Assembly (NCBI RefSeq): GCF_001577835.2
Contig: NC_029528.1
Span: forward strand, 1,302,001 to 1,366,000
Direction: 5' to 3'
Length of the DNA stretch: 64,000 nt
Origin: Coturnix japonica
Lineage: Eukaryota; Chordata; Aves; Galliformes; Phasianidae
Positions 25,001-36,900 of this stretch are shown piece after piece; the first letter of the stretch is position 1; each line of letters opens with the position of its first letter. A program made the translations under genes and the position numbers. The notes under the pieces are model-generated. The model had not been told where the DNA came from, did no database searches, and saw only the letters and a list, made by a program, of their open reading frames with translations.

Positions 25001-28000
25001 TATTTAAAACAATAAAAATGAAGAAGAAAAAAAGATGGTTGGGAGTTCTGCAGCTAAACAAACACCTGCTAATCTAGTTCCTTTTTCTTTGAGTCATCAA
25101 CTGTGTTTCTGGAGGTTGATGTCCCAGGATTTTTATCTCTGTGATCAGAAATATCCACCCCCCTCTCTGGGGAAATGTGAAGCATTTTGCTGCTCAGAGA
25201 TGGGGAACAGATCAGTATTTCTAAGAACAGAAAATGGAGGCATTCCAGGGATGATGACCTTACCCGAATGTTGAAGCCAGAGCTCATTTTCTGTTGTCTT
25301 GCTGGCACAGGGCAAGTTTTCAAGCTTAAAGCAAGCCAAATGAAGCCTTTTCAGCCTCAATAGCAACACCTCTGAGTTTAACGACTAAACATTTGGCTCA
25401 GAGAGCCTTTGTGAATCAAGTAAATACACAAGAATAGAAGTAATCAATTTTCTTATCAACAACTAGACAGTCTAGTGTCAGTGGGAATACAGCTGAGCAA
25501 CTGTGCCCAAATAGATGCCTAGACAGGTGCCCATTCCCCTGGATTATGCAAATGATTTGTCTGTCTGGCCTGTGAATAAATGAATGTAGAACTCATTCTA
25601 CAGCTTAAGGACACCAAAAGGTACTTGAAGGAAACAAGCAGTTCTACTGCTAATTACTCCAGTTCAAGGATGCTCAAGTCTTTATCTCCTCTATGTGGTA
25701 GAAGTTGAACTTGAAGATCAACATTTATAGTGCCAAGCATAAAATGCAGAACGTAAGCATTATCTATATCCAACCACTCAGAATCAGGTATTTCTGTCCA
25801 AAAAGATCAGAAACTGGAGGAAAAACAAAGACTGAGATGAGGAGACTTTGAGTTCCCTGTTAGGTGCCACATGGCCAGGTCTCAGATGCCTGGAAGACCT
25901 AAAGAAACCTTTTGCCAGCTGCCTGGGCTAAGGAGATCCACTGTATTTATCACTGTGATAAACTAGACTTCCTGCTAACTTGCTGGCTTCATCTGGGACG
26001 CATTCAGACCACAAAGCAACATGCAAACCAAATTAACTACATTCTCTTCCTAAAATGTGGTTTAAATAGAAAATAAAGCTGTTAACCATATTCAAAAAGC
26101 TGTTTTCATTTGAATGTTGCATGGAATTGGGACAGTAAGGGCTTTTCAAACCTTAACAAACAGTGAAAGGGTATTTTGCTTTAAAGCTTTTCTGGCAAAA
26201 GATAAACTTGTAACCATTTCAGAAGTGCATGATACAGTGGCAGTCAAAACTCGAAATTAATTGCTTTCCATAGATAACTAGCAAGCCCAGCAAACAACCA
26301 CACTGTGAAGTGAATCTTACCTCACTAGGGTCAAAGATAACATCTGGGGCTGTAACCTTATTAATTTTTGCAGCCTTTCGGATGATGTCTTCTGCTTCTT
26401 GAAACCGTCCCCGAGAGATCAGCCATCGTGGAGACTCCGGAATGATCCTGTAAGAAAGATTCAGAATTATATGCCAGTATTTCCAAAGAACTCACTGCTT
26501 CAGACACCAACATGTGTTGTTCCAGGCACAAAGACCTGACAAAACTTGACACATCTTGTAGAAATTAAAAGCTAAGACAACAGAAATCAGGTTCACAAGA
26601 GCTGACTTGTAGGCTGAAGAACAGACTAAAATGTGTCAGTGTATTGTAACAGTACAAAGAGCTGAGGAATGATTCAGGGGAAAAAAGAAAGAAGAAAAAA
26701 TAACAGAAATTTTCAGTGTACGGGGAAAAAAATGGCTTAATGAAAGAAATTCAGAAATGTGAATACAGAAGCAGCATTCTGTAAATGAAGAGGCACCTGC
26801 ATAGCGACTAAGGCATAAAAAATCCTTACTTGACTTGGCTGTATGTGACAGTGTTTACAGAAAGTGAAATCTATGGAGGTATTTCAGCTTCACTAAGAGA
26901 AGCCAGATGCGATCACATTCTTTTTATGCGTAAGTGAAGAAACACCACCACCATGTGGCTGACTTCAACTTCACAAGTTCACATCACTGGAAAGCAGCAT
27001 TTCATTAACTAAGGCAGGAAGTACTGAGGTTGCACAGTAGTGCAAGTACTGCTCTACAGCTACAGCTTGTCAGATCTGTCATCATGTCACTTTCCAAAAT
27101 AGCTGCTTTTTCATTCTGCCTTTAGGCCTTCCGTAACACTTAACTGGTGCTACTTGGTACAGAAGGATAAAGTTTTTTTTTGTTTTTATTTTTCTTCCCC
27201 TTTTTCATGTACGATCACTTAATTTTCCAGAACTCTCAAGGAAAATGGAGACTAACTTCTTCAGGCATAAGTCAGACAGAGATTACTCACAAAGCTGCAG
27301 ACTTAAGTCTAAAGGATTGGGAACAGCAAAGGATACAGTGGCCACTATTCTGACTGTTCCTGAGTTTCAGTGCTAAAGCCTGGCTAACACCTGGCTCTTA
27401 AAAACCCATTGACAGGACTTCTAAAGTCTAAAGTCTTCTGTTTTCATTATACTCACCACCACAGTGGGATGAAGAGCAGCCCAGGTAAAGTAAGTGCCAG
27501 CAGCAGCGTCCTCCAGTCCCTGATGAAATAGGCAAACAGTGGCAGCAACATGTAGCCAAAGGCATAAAAGATGCAAACACCCAACGTGCAGAATAGCAGA
27601 CGAGTGGATTTACCAAGAATTTCTGTGCCTGTTCAGAACAAGAGCAAAGGTTATTCTTTTAACATAATAGCAACCACAAATAACTGGCTTTGAGACATAC
27701 TCCATGGGGCAGTACAGAACACAGCCATGCAGTACTGGAGGCACAACAGACCTGCCTCATGTGATGATCTTGCATCAACCCAGTAATTATAAGTATGAAA
27801 AGTAACTAATCAGACCATATAGCATTTCTTTAGCTAGAAGTAGCCAACTCTTCTGTATTTTTGTGTTTTTATTATCTACTGTACCTGAGGACTAATAACC
27901 ATCTGATATACTAGTACTTAACTTCAGCTTGATCTCCACAGGGTCTCCTGCAGCTTATGGAGAGACTAGCTTCTTTAAAGCTTAATTCAGAGATGCCTAG

Positions 28001-31000
28001 ATTAGACCCTGACCCATAAAACCTTCTAGAATTCTCTACTTCTCTATTAACTGAAACACTTGAGTCCTCTGGTAACCCATTAAATTAATTCAGACTTCAT
28101 TACTATCAACTGGAAGCTTCCAAAGATAGCATGAGTCATCCACATGTGATGAGGACAAACTCTTAAGAACATTTCTTGACAAAACAAACCAGCCCTAAGC
28201 AGGAAAGCACACAAGACAACAGACAGCATTCTGTGCCCAGCAGGACTTCCATACCAAGAACAAACGCAGCCACATAGTTTGAGATCTGTCCCATGCCGAC
28301 TAGCAAAAAGAACGCAGAAAACATCTCCCAGCTGGTAGAGAAGACCTGAACGAAGCTGAAGATGGTCTGCATTGCCAGAGTTGAGAACAGCACACTCTTC
28401 CTGCCAAATCTTCCATGGATTAGATGAAAAGGAAAAAAAAAAAGAACAGCATGAATTAAATCTTCAGAAAGAAATGACTCATGTGTATCCTTAGAAATAT
28501 GACATCTGCAAGAAGCAAAGATTCAGGAAACAGCACATGCACAACTACTCTAAATACATGAAGAGATCCACACAACACGAGAAAATAATATTCCAAGGGT
28601 CACAGCCAAGTCACCTTCAGGTATGTGCTGAAACACCATTCATTCATTTCAGACAGCGAGCAGGAAGGCAACTCGCTGTCAGCAACATTACTTACAATGT
28701 AAAAGCAATAATAGATGCTCCACCTCCACACAGCAAACAGTTCATAGATCAGTATATTAAAAAACCATAACAAGGAAAACTTTTGTAAGAAGCAAAGCAT
28801 CTCTTCCTTACACCTTCTGGCATAAAACCAATTTGCTGCAGAAGTGATTACTCTGAAAAAATAAAGTGGTAAATATAACCCCTACCAGCGATCCCTGTGA
28901 CATCCTGGTTCAAGTTAGGACATGTGCTCTATATGCTTTGTGTATATTCAGATTGGACAGTCACAGAATTAGGACATGTTAATGGTCACAGAAAACATTT
29001 GTGCCAAACTTCACATGCACGAACTGCTTGCAAAACACATCAAAGACCAGTGGTTCTGGTGCATATACTTTACTTGTCTGAGAGCTGTCCCGATATGAAC
29101 GATCCAAGCAGCACGCCCACAAAAAACAGGGAGGTACTCATGGGCCCCTTCCAGTCATTGTCACACACGAGATTCCACTGCAAGGAGAAAGAACATGAAA
29201 GGCTTTAAATCAACAGCATTTCCCCTCCCTCCTTCTGAGCAGGTTGGCTGAGCCTGAGGAAAATGTGCTCCCTGGACAGACAGCTTCCACAAAAGAAAAC
29301 AATAACCAACTTAAAGCACAGACATAGCTTGAGAAAATTAGCACCATACAATGCTGCTCAACAGAGGCCAAATACACCAGCTCCAATCCCTCTTCAGATC
29401 ACCCATCTGAGGCCACACTACCACCACCACCTCGGGTGTAGATTCCTGTGGTTTTCTTTACACAGTCAATGGCTGACACTTATGGTTCTACCCCTGTGAA
29501 TGCAAGTGAAAGTCACTCCCAATTTCATCGTATTCTCCATTCAGCTCACTTTGAATCCTGCCGGGTTTGCAAGGCATCACTACAAACCCCAGATCTTCTT
29601 TTCCTGCATATGGTGAACCCTTGCATTAAAACCTCACATTTCTAAGTTAAGAGAAATTGAACTACGTAGAGAGAAGTTCCTCCTCTTTTATTACACTTTC
29701 ATGTGGTTTCCAGAGACTTCACTGCTCACCAGGGACCTGACTGCAAAGTGTGGGTCTGCGCCAGGACCTGCAGAGCCCAGCAGATCTCAATTCTCCAGGG
29801 AAGCATCACTCACAACCTTCAGAACACACGCTGAAATAAATACAAGCCAAGCAAAACACCATCTTCAAAATGAAAATACACGGTGGCAAAAACAGGAAGG
29901 AAAAAAAAGATACCTATTAAATGAAGACTGCAACAGTTTGCAACCCTCTTACCCGCAACAGTTTCACCTTTTGGAAATAGCATTTGTGTTACTTTGTTAT
30001 CTCTATCAACTGTTACGGAAAGAGTCTTCATCTTGTTTTGGTCATTAAGGGAGTGAAAAAAAAGTACGTAAATATTGGTAAATACCAGAAGAAAGCACAG
30101 AGCAGCAGGGATGCACCTCACCCCCCCTCAGTGCTGGGCTCTGCCTGCAGCTGCTGCCCCTCAGGTCCTGAGCACAGCAGTGGAATTTGGAGGCCACCGA
30201 CCCTTGTGACACAAGGCCAGGCCCTGCTGACTGCTGCCCTCCAAACAGCTCCCACAGGGCCCCACGTGATGCGTCAGTGATGGAAACTGGGCGAGTTTTC
30301 ATTTCATGCTAAAAAGGTTGAAATGAAAATACTGACACTGATCCCAATGACTCCTTCCTTCCCACCCCAAGTTACAAACAGTTCAGTTCTGTGGGTTCCA
30401 CCTGGTTGCTTTTAAAGTACTTCTGGAACAGAGGACAGCTCTCAGAAATAGGATTTGAATTTTGGGTGGCCCCGTGCAGAGCCAGGGAGTGGATGTGATG
30501 ATCCCTTTGGATCCCTTCCAACCACAATAATCCATGATTATTAATAAGTAGATTAAAAACTGTGATTTAACATGTATATGATTAAATACGCATTCATCCA
30601 ACAAACACTGCGTTATAGATGGAAGAACACTTGAGTGATGCCTGCTCACACAGCCTATGGCAGCCAAGAACCTCTGGCAAAGCCAACAGTGCCTTGGGAA
30701 TACACAGTGAATGGTCACCACCGCATTCATACAGAACAGAGGCTTCTGTGATTATCGTATGCCTTTACGTGATGGTGAATCAAGCTCCACTCCCAGCAGA
30801 AATCCTGCACTGACACAGATTCACTCCAAGAATCCTTTCTGCCAGCTGCTGGAACCAGACATGAAGCTCAACGATTACAGAGTCCTGTTATTAAACAAGT
30901 CCTTACTATCCAGCTGAACCCTGTGCTTGAGAATGAGATGTCCCCTTCCAGCTGTCCCCCACTCTGCAGCTCAGCACAAGCCTGCACCACACTTGGTTTG

Positions 31001-34000
31001 CTGGACACCAGCATGTTGTGCCCAATAACAAACATTTCCTGTGAATACTGAGATAAAGACACTGCTTGGAAAAGTTCATGGTTATGAAATGTGTTACGCT
31101 GCCATGACAGGTGGAACCACACTGGTCCTTCAGATGCTGCCCTAATTACTATCTTGTTTTTTGTCTCCACTCTATTTACACAATTACAGCATCTGTTACG
31201 ATGAAGAGCACTTGGACCAGGCACTGAAGAGAACTTCAGTGTTGGGTTTCCAAGGGAAAACTATGTTGGTTGTGCAATATCACTTAATTATAGCCCAAAC
31301 CTCCACGTGTACAACTATCAGAACAGGCAGATTTTCAGGTCCGTTACCTCTCACCCCAGTCAGTAAATGAATGAAGCCCTCAGCTTTTTAATGAGTCACC
31401 AGACAGGTCTACATTGTTCATATTGATGATGGCATCAGTCCTCCAGAACCACTCTGCAGCCGTACCCTTCCCTGAACTGCACATTGACCAAGAAAGTCAC
31501 TGAAGCATTTTAGTTGGAAGGCCAGAGAGGATCCCAAGAGCAGTTACTGATTGATTCCTGCTGCTGGCAGGGCTGTTTGGACACAGCGCGCTGTGACCCA
31601 GTGCTCTAAAAATCATGTGCTATTTTCATTTCCTGGTATCCCTTGAGTAAGCAAAGCCTTTGCCCCAGAGGCTCAGATAAGGCACACCTCAGCAAGGTGC
31701 CGTGGCTCCAAACAGGACAAGAATATGTTTCAACCTCATTCCAAAGAGCAGCTACTGATCCTGAAAAGCGTCAGCTCCTCCACACTGCTACCCACTGCTC
31801 ATGTCATGGCACAGAGTTTTCTCACAATTATTATTTTAACTTTGGAAGAGGATATAATCTGCTGTGATTTAAGCTTATCTTCTTACTCAGAGTGCAGTAC
31901 TTTGGGCTGTAAATACTTCCTGCAGAGCTCACTGGGTCAAGGCAATGTCTTCAGGAGCAGCCTTATACCTGCAACAATGAGCTGAGAGCCAAAGCAATCT
32001 CACACGTGCCTCCACAATCACGACAAAATCCAGACTCTGAGACAAAACATTTGAGTTCTGCAGAGAACGGGGCAGTGGTGTAAATAAAGGCATCAAACTA
32101 AAGCTGCAGGGCAAGTACTGGCCACAAATGCAGCTGATGACATTGCCACATCCTATATAAAAAAGGTACTTCTTCCAAGCTCTCTGTGCACTTCAAAGCC
32201 ACACAGAGGTAAAGGTTATCTACTTTTTCTATGTATAGATACTGTACCCGTTGTGCTTGCAGAACATCAGCTGCCTTGGAAGAAGAGCTGGCACCTCATG
32301 AGTTCTGACATGAAACCATGCAGTGCTCCACACAGACACTGATGCAGATGCCTCATTCTGTGCAACTTTCACTGGCATTTTGCCACCTCTTCCAAGGAGA
32401 TATAACAGAACTAACAAACTAACCACTAAATAGCAATACAACAACAATATTTAAGCATAAAATCCACCCACTATTTGGCGACATACCATAACACGGCAAT
32501 TGCAAGTCTGAACATCGGGGAACTCCACAACATGTCCAAAGTCCTCGCAATTACAGCATCACAGCAAACAGATACAAACTGCCACCAAATACCTTTGGAG
32601 AGTTATAGAAATAATCACAAAGTCAACAACATAATTCAGGATCAACTGTGCTTCCCGATACCGGTAACCAGAACCCTACACAAAGAACTACAACAAACAC
32701 CAAGACCTTTGAGGGCTGTGCACAGCTATGTTTGCACGTATGACAGTAGAAGTGGGATAGGCTCATGTGCTAATATTTGCTTTTTAAAATATCAACATTT
32801 TTAGTAAGTTTTGAAGCAAATCCAGCATTACACACCCTCCCACCAACTGCTTCCCTCTGTAAAGCAAGGCAGGTTTTTAGAAAGCCCCTGGGCCCATCTC
32901 ACAATGGAGTACTTACAGCCATCTATTCAGAATATGGTCTCTATCATACTCATGTAAATGTTCTCCATTTAGCTGAGAGTGCTGAGCGTTATTAAACAAC
33001 TTTTCCTCTGAAAATCCATTCAGATGTCCAAGTTATTGAGTGGTTTTAGATGTTCTTTCACAGCTTTCACCCTATTTCTTCCCTTGTAGTTATTTTAAAC
33101 CAATGCATTTTTAAAGCATTTCAGTACAGCTGCCATTCACATCCACTTAGGAGCTGGAAATGAGACATCCCTCCTTCAGACAAGACTACTAACACTCACA
33201 TTTTGCACCCACGAATTGGTTACAGCTTGTTAGTACTTATCTATTCATATTCACATTCATAGCTGGGGCAGCTCCGAGATGGAGAAACTGTTGATATCAA
33301 TCTCAGCCAGAAAAACAGTCAGTATTACCCTGCAGCAGTAAAGAGGACGTGCTGTTTGTAATGGACAAGAACCAAAGGAAATTAGGGTGCGACTTCCTGC
33401 ACAGGAAGACCTTGTAGATGTGAACAATGGGGCCAGCAGTGCTGAACCTGGCTCACCTGACTTTGTTTCATGCCTCTGCTGCTGGCTCCCGGACCAGGGA
33501 AGCTTGTGGAAGTTAAGACCCTTGTCATAGGCCTGCTTTTACTTAACAACACGGCCTTCCTTGTGTCCAACAGAAAGAGAACAGCAAAACTTTAGTTACA
33601 CAGAACAGCTATGGGGCCTGTTCATGTAACTCCAGGTGTCACCACTGCCCGGTGGTCTGGCATCGCTTATTCAAGGGTCTGCCAGCACAGCAGGACTAGA
33701 ATCCCTTGGTGTAATGGAAAACTCAGGGCTGTCATATGTGCATGGAAGCTTTCTCTCCCTGTGTGTTCATAAAGCATCCAGAGCCTCGGCATCACAGCAG
33801 GCTTCAGGGTGCTGCAATAACTCCACAATGAGCATTCTTCCTTTGCAAAAACAGCCACCGACACACATTAAGGCTACAAAAGGCATGAAACATGCATTTC
33901 TGGAGCACAAAAGATGCACTGAGCTGATTTTGCATGAACAATACCACATGTTTGTAAAATGGAAAATGAATGCATACACAAAACTCTTTATCTATTTAAG

Positions 34001-36631
34001 TATCAGTATACAAGAAACATTCCCATATGGGAGTACATAAGAATTCTCACAAACTGTTTTCATCATCAAATGTATACTAATGATGTGATTCCTCTATGCT
34101 ATTAATGCCCTAAGTCACTGCTCAGTTCGATCCCACAGCAGATACCAGGCATTCACACACAGGACTGGGAGAGGAAGTTGGACTTTCCCCTGAATTACCC
34201 TATATGATATTACACACAAACTCTTCTGATTACATTCTCTTTTGTTTTTTAATGGGACTCAGGGAGGAACGGTTACTTTGACTAAAGCAATGCTTTCCTT
34301 ATGCCTCGTGATACAGCCTATCCAAAAGCAAAGGAGGAAAAAGGGATTTTGCTCCGGAGGAACAGGTTAAATAGGGCAGACCGGCTACCGTTGTGCTGTA
34401 TGTCTGCTGGGAAAAAGGGAAGCCTATCGTCACATGAGACAGAGCTGAATGTGTTACGTCTCCCGTGCAGAGCAGAAACAGAGCGGAGGGTTTTCCCTGG
34501 AGTCAGGAGAGATTTGTAGAAAAACCTTTCTTAAAAAATGCCCCATCCCCCTCCCCGTGTCAGCTCCTGAAATGTGGGACAAAGGTCCTCATGATTATTC
34601 AACGAGTTGGAGATATGCAACCAAACACAGCATTAGTCAACCATGAAAACAGCAACACCAAGCCAGCAAATTAAACACGTTGAACAGAGAAAACCTGCAA
34701 GTGTGTGAAAGGCCACAGCTCTTGCAAAACTGGCTCCAAGGCGTTAATATTAAAGGGAGAATAAAATACTGCCTTGGTGCATGAAGTCTGGGCAACCACA
34801 CGCTGCCTCCCCCAGACACAAAACTCCTGCCTAACTGTGCAGAGCTGCTGCAGTCGTAGCTGAACATCAGCAGCTCCTTCTCCTTAGGGATCTCACAGCT
34901 TCTGGAAGATGCGCTGACAGTTCAGACACTGTAACTTGCACTGAGTCAAAGCTGGGAGAAAAATGTGCCGACAAACCACGCTTCAACCAGGACAGCCACT
35001 GTAGTACTGGGGCACTCAAGACAAAACCAGCACATTCACCTGCAAAATGCTGTATTACAGAGGATGCCAACCACCTTAAGCTGTCCTGAGAGCACATCGG
35101 CCCTTCATAGCCATACATTGCACTGATGACCAGGTACTAGTTTTACTCTTTGTGAAGAAAGCAGTTCTTTAAGAAACAGGTGAGGCAACACCTTGTGGCA
35201 GCTACCCAAGCCCTAAGGTCTGTGCATGTTCAAAGGAAGCTTTCACAATTCACATTTTGCCATGCCCATGCTCCCCTGTGCTAACAGGGCATCTCTCCCA
35301 CGGTCTCTTCTTCACTTCGTTCCTTCACCAGAGATGGATTTCAGTGCTCAGAGCTGTGAGCAGGCACAAACATCCATCTCTGTTTGGCAGAGCAAAGAAC
35401 AAAGGCCACTGGGCAGAAAACATTGCTACAGTTCTGCAAAGGTTGCTCACATGTACAGACAGGAAATTGAATGGTACAAATGGTTAACAAGCCTTCTGAA
35501 AAGTCCTATCTGCAGTTTGGAACCCAAATAGTTCTTTGTGTCTTAAGGCAACCAGTGCCTGTGGGTCTGTGCAGCTTGCACCTGACACAAGGACAAGCAG
35601 CACAGCCTCAGCCTCACTGGCTGCTTGGGTCTGAAGCTCTGCTGGCAGGACACAGCTGAGCTGAACAGGGACAGCAGGTGTCAGGCTGATAGGCAGCAAA
35701 TTCTGGGTCCTGTGTGGCACAGCACAGAACAGGACTCCCCTGCTGCATCCAACTGCCGCACCTGCAGGATGACTTCTGCCTCCTTTATAAAGAAAATAAA
35801 CCAACCCCTTTTGATGTGTGAGTTCAAAGAGACATCCTTGAACCACCAACAATAAAGCCAACTGAGCCCGTTGTTCCCGGGCCGATCCTTGTTCCCCAAG
35901 GTCCTCCAGCAGATACCTGCTGAATTGCAGGCATTGTATACAGGCCACACGAGCTGAGACACTGCAGTTTGAGACCGCTTTTACGAGTGGAGTTAAACAG
36001 AAGAGATTAGCTTAGATCTCAAACTAAATGCAGCATGCCAGATATAAAGCAGGAGCACTCAGGGCCACCGAGAGTGGCCCGGGACAGCAGTGCTGAGATC
36101 CACACACACTCCCTTGGCAGCACAGCGCGGACGGCGTGTCCTGCCGGCAGCTCCTGGCTGACACACGGGCTCTGCAGGTGGAACCCACCAAACGAGCCTG
36201 ACCGCGGGCTCAGCTTGAAGCCCCGCTGCTCCCCTCACCTCGGTGACGATGGTGGAGTGGTACACATCGCGGCTGTACTCCCAGCCGTCCAGGCACGGCT
36301 CCTGCTCCAGCTCCGCCAGCTGCACGTCGGAGCCGGGCCGCAGCCCCAGCGCCGACAGGTTGGCGAGCACGGCCAGGCGGTAGCGGCGGCAGCGGCTCGG
36401 CCCCGTCAGTCCGCCGCGCAGCTCCAGCGGGATGCTGGCGTTCCGCCACTCCTCGCTCAGGTTGGCTCCGGGGGGCACAGCGCAGCGGTGCTCGGGGGTA
36501 CCGGCCAGGAAGACGATGGACAGCCCGTTGAAGCCGTTGGGGATGATGCTGGCGCTGAGCAGGAAGAAGACGAGGCGCTGGAAGCGGCCCCACTCGCCCA
36601 GGAAGGCGGTCACCTCCTCGTAGTCCCGCAT
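18921..36631 (-). CDS. SLC22A5: OCTN2, sodium-dependent carnitine transporter (complete, 10 coding exons)
   Basis: Joined minus-strand exons: 36239-36631, 29074-29177, 28255-28409, 27457-27628, 26321-26447, 23391-23491, 21958-22172, 20652-20834, 20129-20264, 18921-19008. Total 1674 nt, 557 aa, the length of human OCTN2, with GT-AG sites and phase kept throughout. SLC22 family (MFS, 12 membrane segments), plasma membrane; it takes up carnitine with sodium. Visible marks: start [15 protein letters not shown]; first membrane segment near 21-41; large glycosylated loop with three NxS sites; GQLSD-FGRK MFS motif; GTEILGKS P-loop-like motif; IPESPRW; ELYPT; FLPES after segment 12. The C-terminus KSTSF fits a class I PDZ ligand. 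OCTN2 identity rests on [17 protein letters not shown], the C-terminal tail and its place distal to OCTN1. An upstream in-frame TTG is not used because MRDY is the conserved family start. Odd: Lys166 and Met468 replace the usual Arg and Thr, and exon 1 is partly converted with SLC22A4. Confidence 0.95.
20129..20264 (-). CDS. SLC22A5: SLC22A5 coding exon 9 (segment 12)
   Basis: 136 nt. Encodes [15 protein letters not shown], the last membrane segment, and [18 protein letters not shown]. The family FLPES motif is intact, unlike in the neighbouring SLC22A4. Confidence 0.95.
20652..20834 (-). CDS. SLC22A5: SLC22A5 coding exon 8 (segments 10-11)
   Basis: 183 nt. Encodes [27 protein letters not shown]-type sequence and [20 protein letters not shown]. 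Glu452 and Ser467, positions tied to carnitine transport in human OCTN2, are kept. Codon 20698-20700 gives Met468 where human OCTN2 and bird OCTN1 have Thr. Confidence 0.95.
21958..22172 (-). CDS. SLC22A5: SLC22A5 coding exon 7 (segments 8-9)
   Basis: 215 nt. Encodes [18 protein letters not shown], then [33 protein letters not shown] and LFIQLVPS. The [10 protein letters not shown] segment matches OCTN2 closely. Confidence 0.95.
23391..23491 (-). CDS. SLC22A5: SLC22A5 coding exon 6 (loop into segment 7)
   Basis: 101 nt. Encodes [17 protein letters not shown], then [17 protein letters not shown]. Human OCTN2 has LQDLSSKKQQ at the start of this exon. Confidence 0.95.
26321..26447 (-). CDS. SLC22A5: SLC22A5 coding exon 5 (IPESPRW motif)
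   Basis: 127 nt. Encodes [20 protein letters not shown], then [22 protein letters not shown], the start of the large intracellular loop between segments 6 and 7. Confidence 0.95.
27457..27628 (-). CDS. SLC22A5: SLC22A5 coding exon 4 (segments 5-6)
   Basis: 172 nt. Encodes [10 protein letters not shown], the P-loop-like motif of OCTNs, then the membrane segments with [20 protein letters not shown] and [20 protein letters not shown]. Confidence 0.95.
28255..28409 (-). CDS. SLC22A5: SLC22A5 coding exon 3 (segments 3-4)
   Basis: 155 nt. Its first base completes the AAA codon split with exon 2 (Lys166). Then [19 protein letters not shown] and [16 protein letters not shown], with the critical FGR arginine (human R169) kept. 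Confidence 0.95.
29074..29177 (-). CDS. SLC22A5: SLC22A5 coding exon 2 (segment 2)
   Basis: 104 nt. Encodes [19 protein letters not shown], then [15 protein letters not shown] and the first two bases of Lys166. Acceptor CTTGCAG, donor AA|GTAAAG. Confidence 0.95.
30455..30545 (+). repeat. CR1 LINE 3' tail in SLC22A5 intron 1
   Basis: Sense CR1 tail with 'agagccagggagtggatgtg' and 'tggatcccttccaacc' motifs. It lies antisense to the host gene inside the 7.1 kb first intron. Confidence 0.65.
36239..36631 (-). CDS. SLC22A5: SLC22A5 coding exon 1 (start, segment 1, large extracellular loop)
   Basis: 393 nt from the start codon at 36629-36631 to donor GAG|GTGAGG. Encodes [45 protein letters not shown] and the loop with NLS, NAS and NLS glycosylation sites, ending YHSTIVTE. 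The part farthest from the start, 36237-36508, is almost identical to SLC22A4 exon 1. Confidence 0.96.
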
Positions 36632-36900
36632 GGCGCAGCCCAACGGCGCCCGCCGCTACCGACGGGCAGGAAACGGCCGGCCCCGAGCCGCCCAGCCGCC
36701 GGCCGAGCTCTTTGCCATGGGCCGGGCCTCGCCGGCGGGGGAGCGGCCGGGGGTGTGGTCAGCGGGCTCAGGGCTCTCAGGTGGGGCCGGGCGCTGCGGC
36801 CCGGCCCGGCCCGGATCAACCCGGCCGGCAGCTCCCGGCGTGCACTGCGGGCGGCACGGGGGCGCGGCGGAGGCTCGGCGGGGAGTAGGGCGGGATGGGC
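36240..36900. promoter_or_regulatory. SLC22A5: CpG-island promoter and exon 1 of SLC22A5
   Basis: Dense CpG island over exon 1 and about 270 bases upstream of the start codon, with repeated GGCCCGG blocks near 36780-36840. No TATA box is evident. The transcription start should lie between about 36650 and 36850. An AATAAA candidate of the upstream gene is only about 0.8 kb away. Confidence 0.8.
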
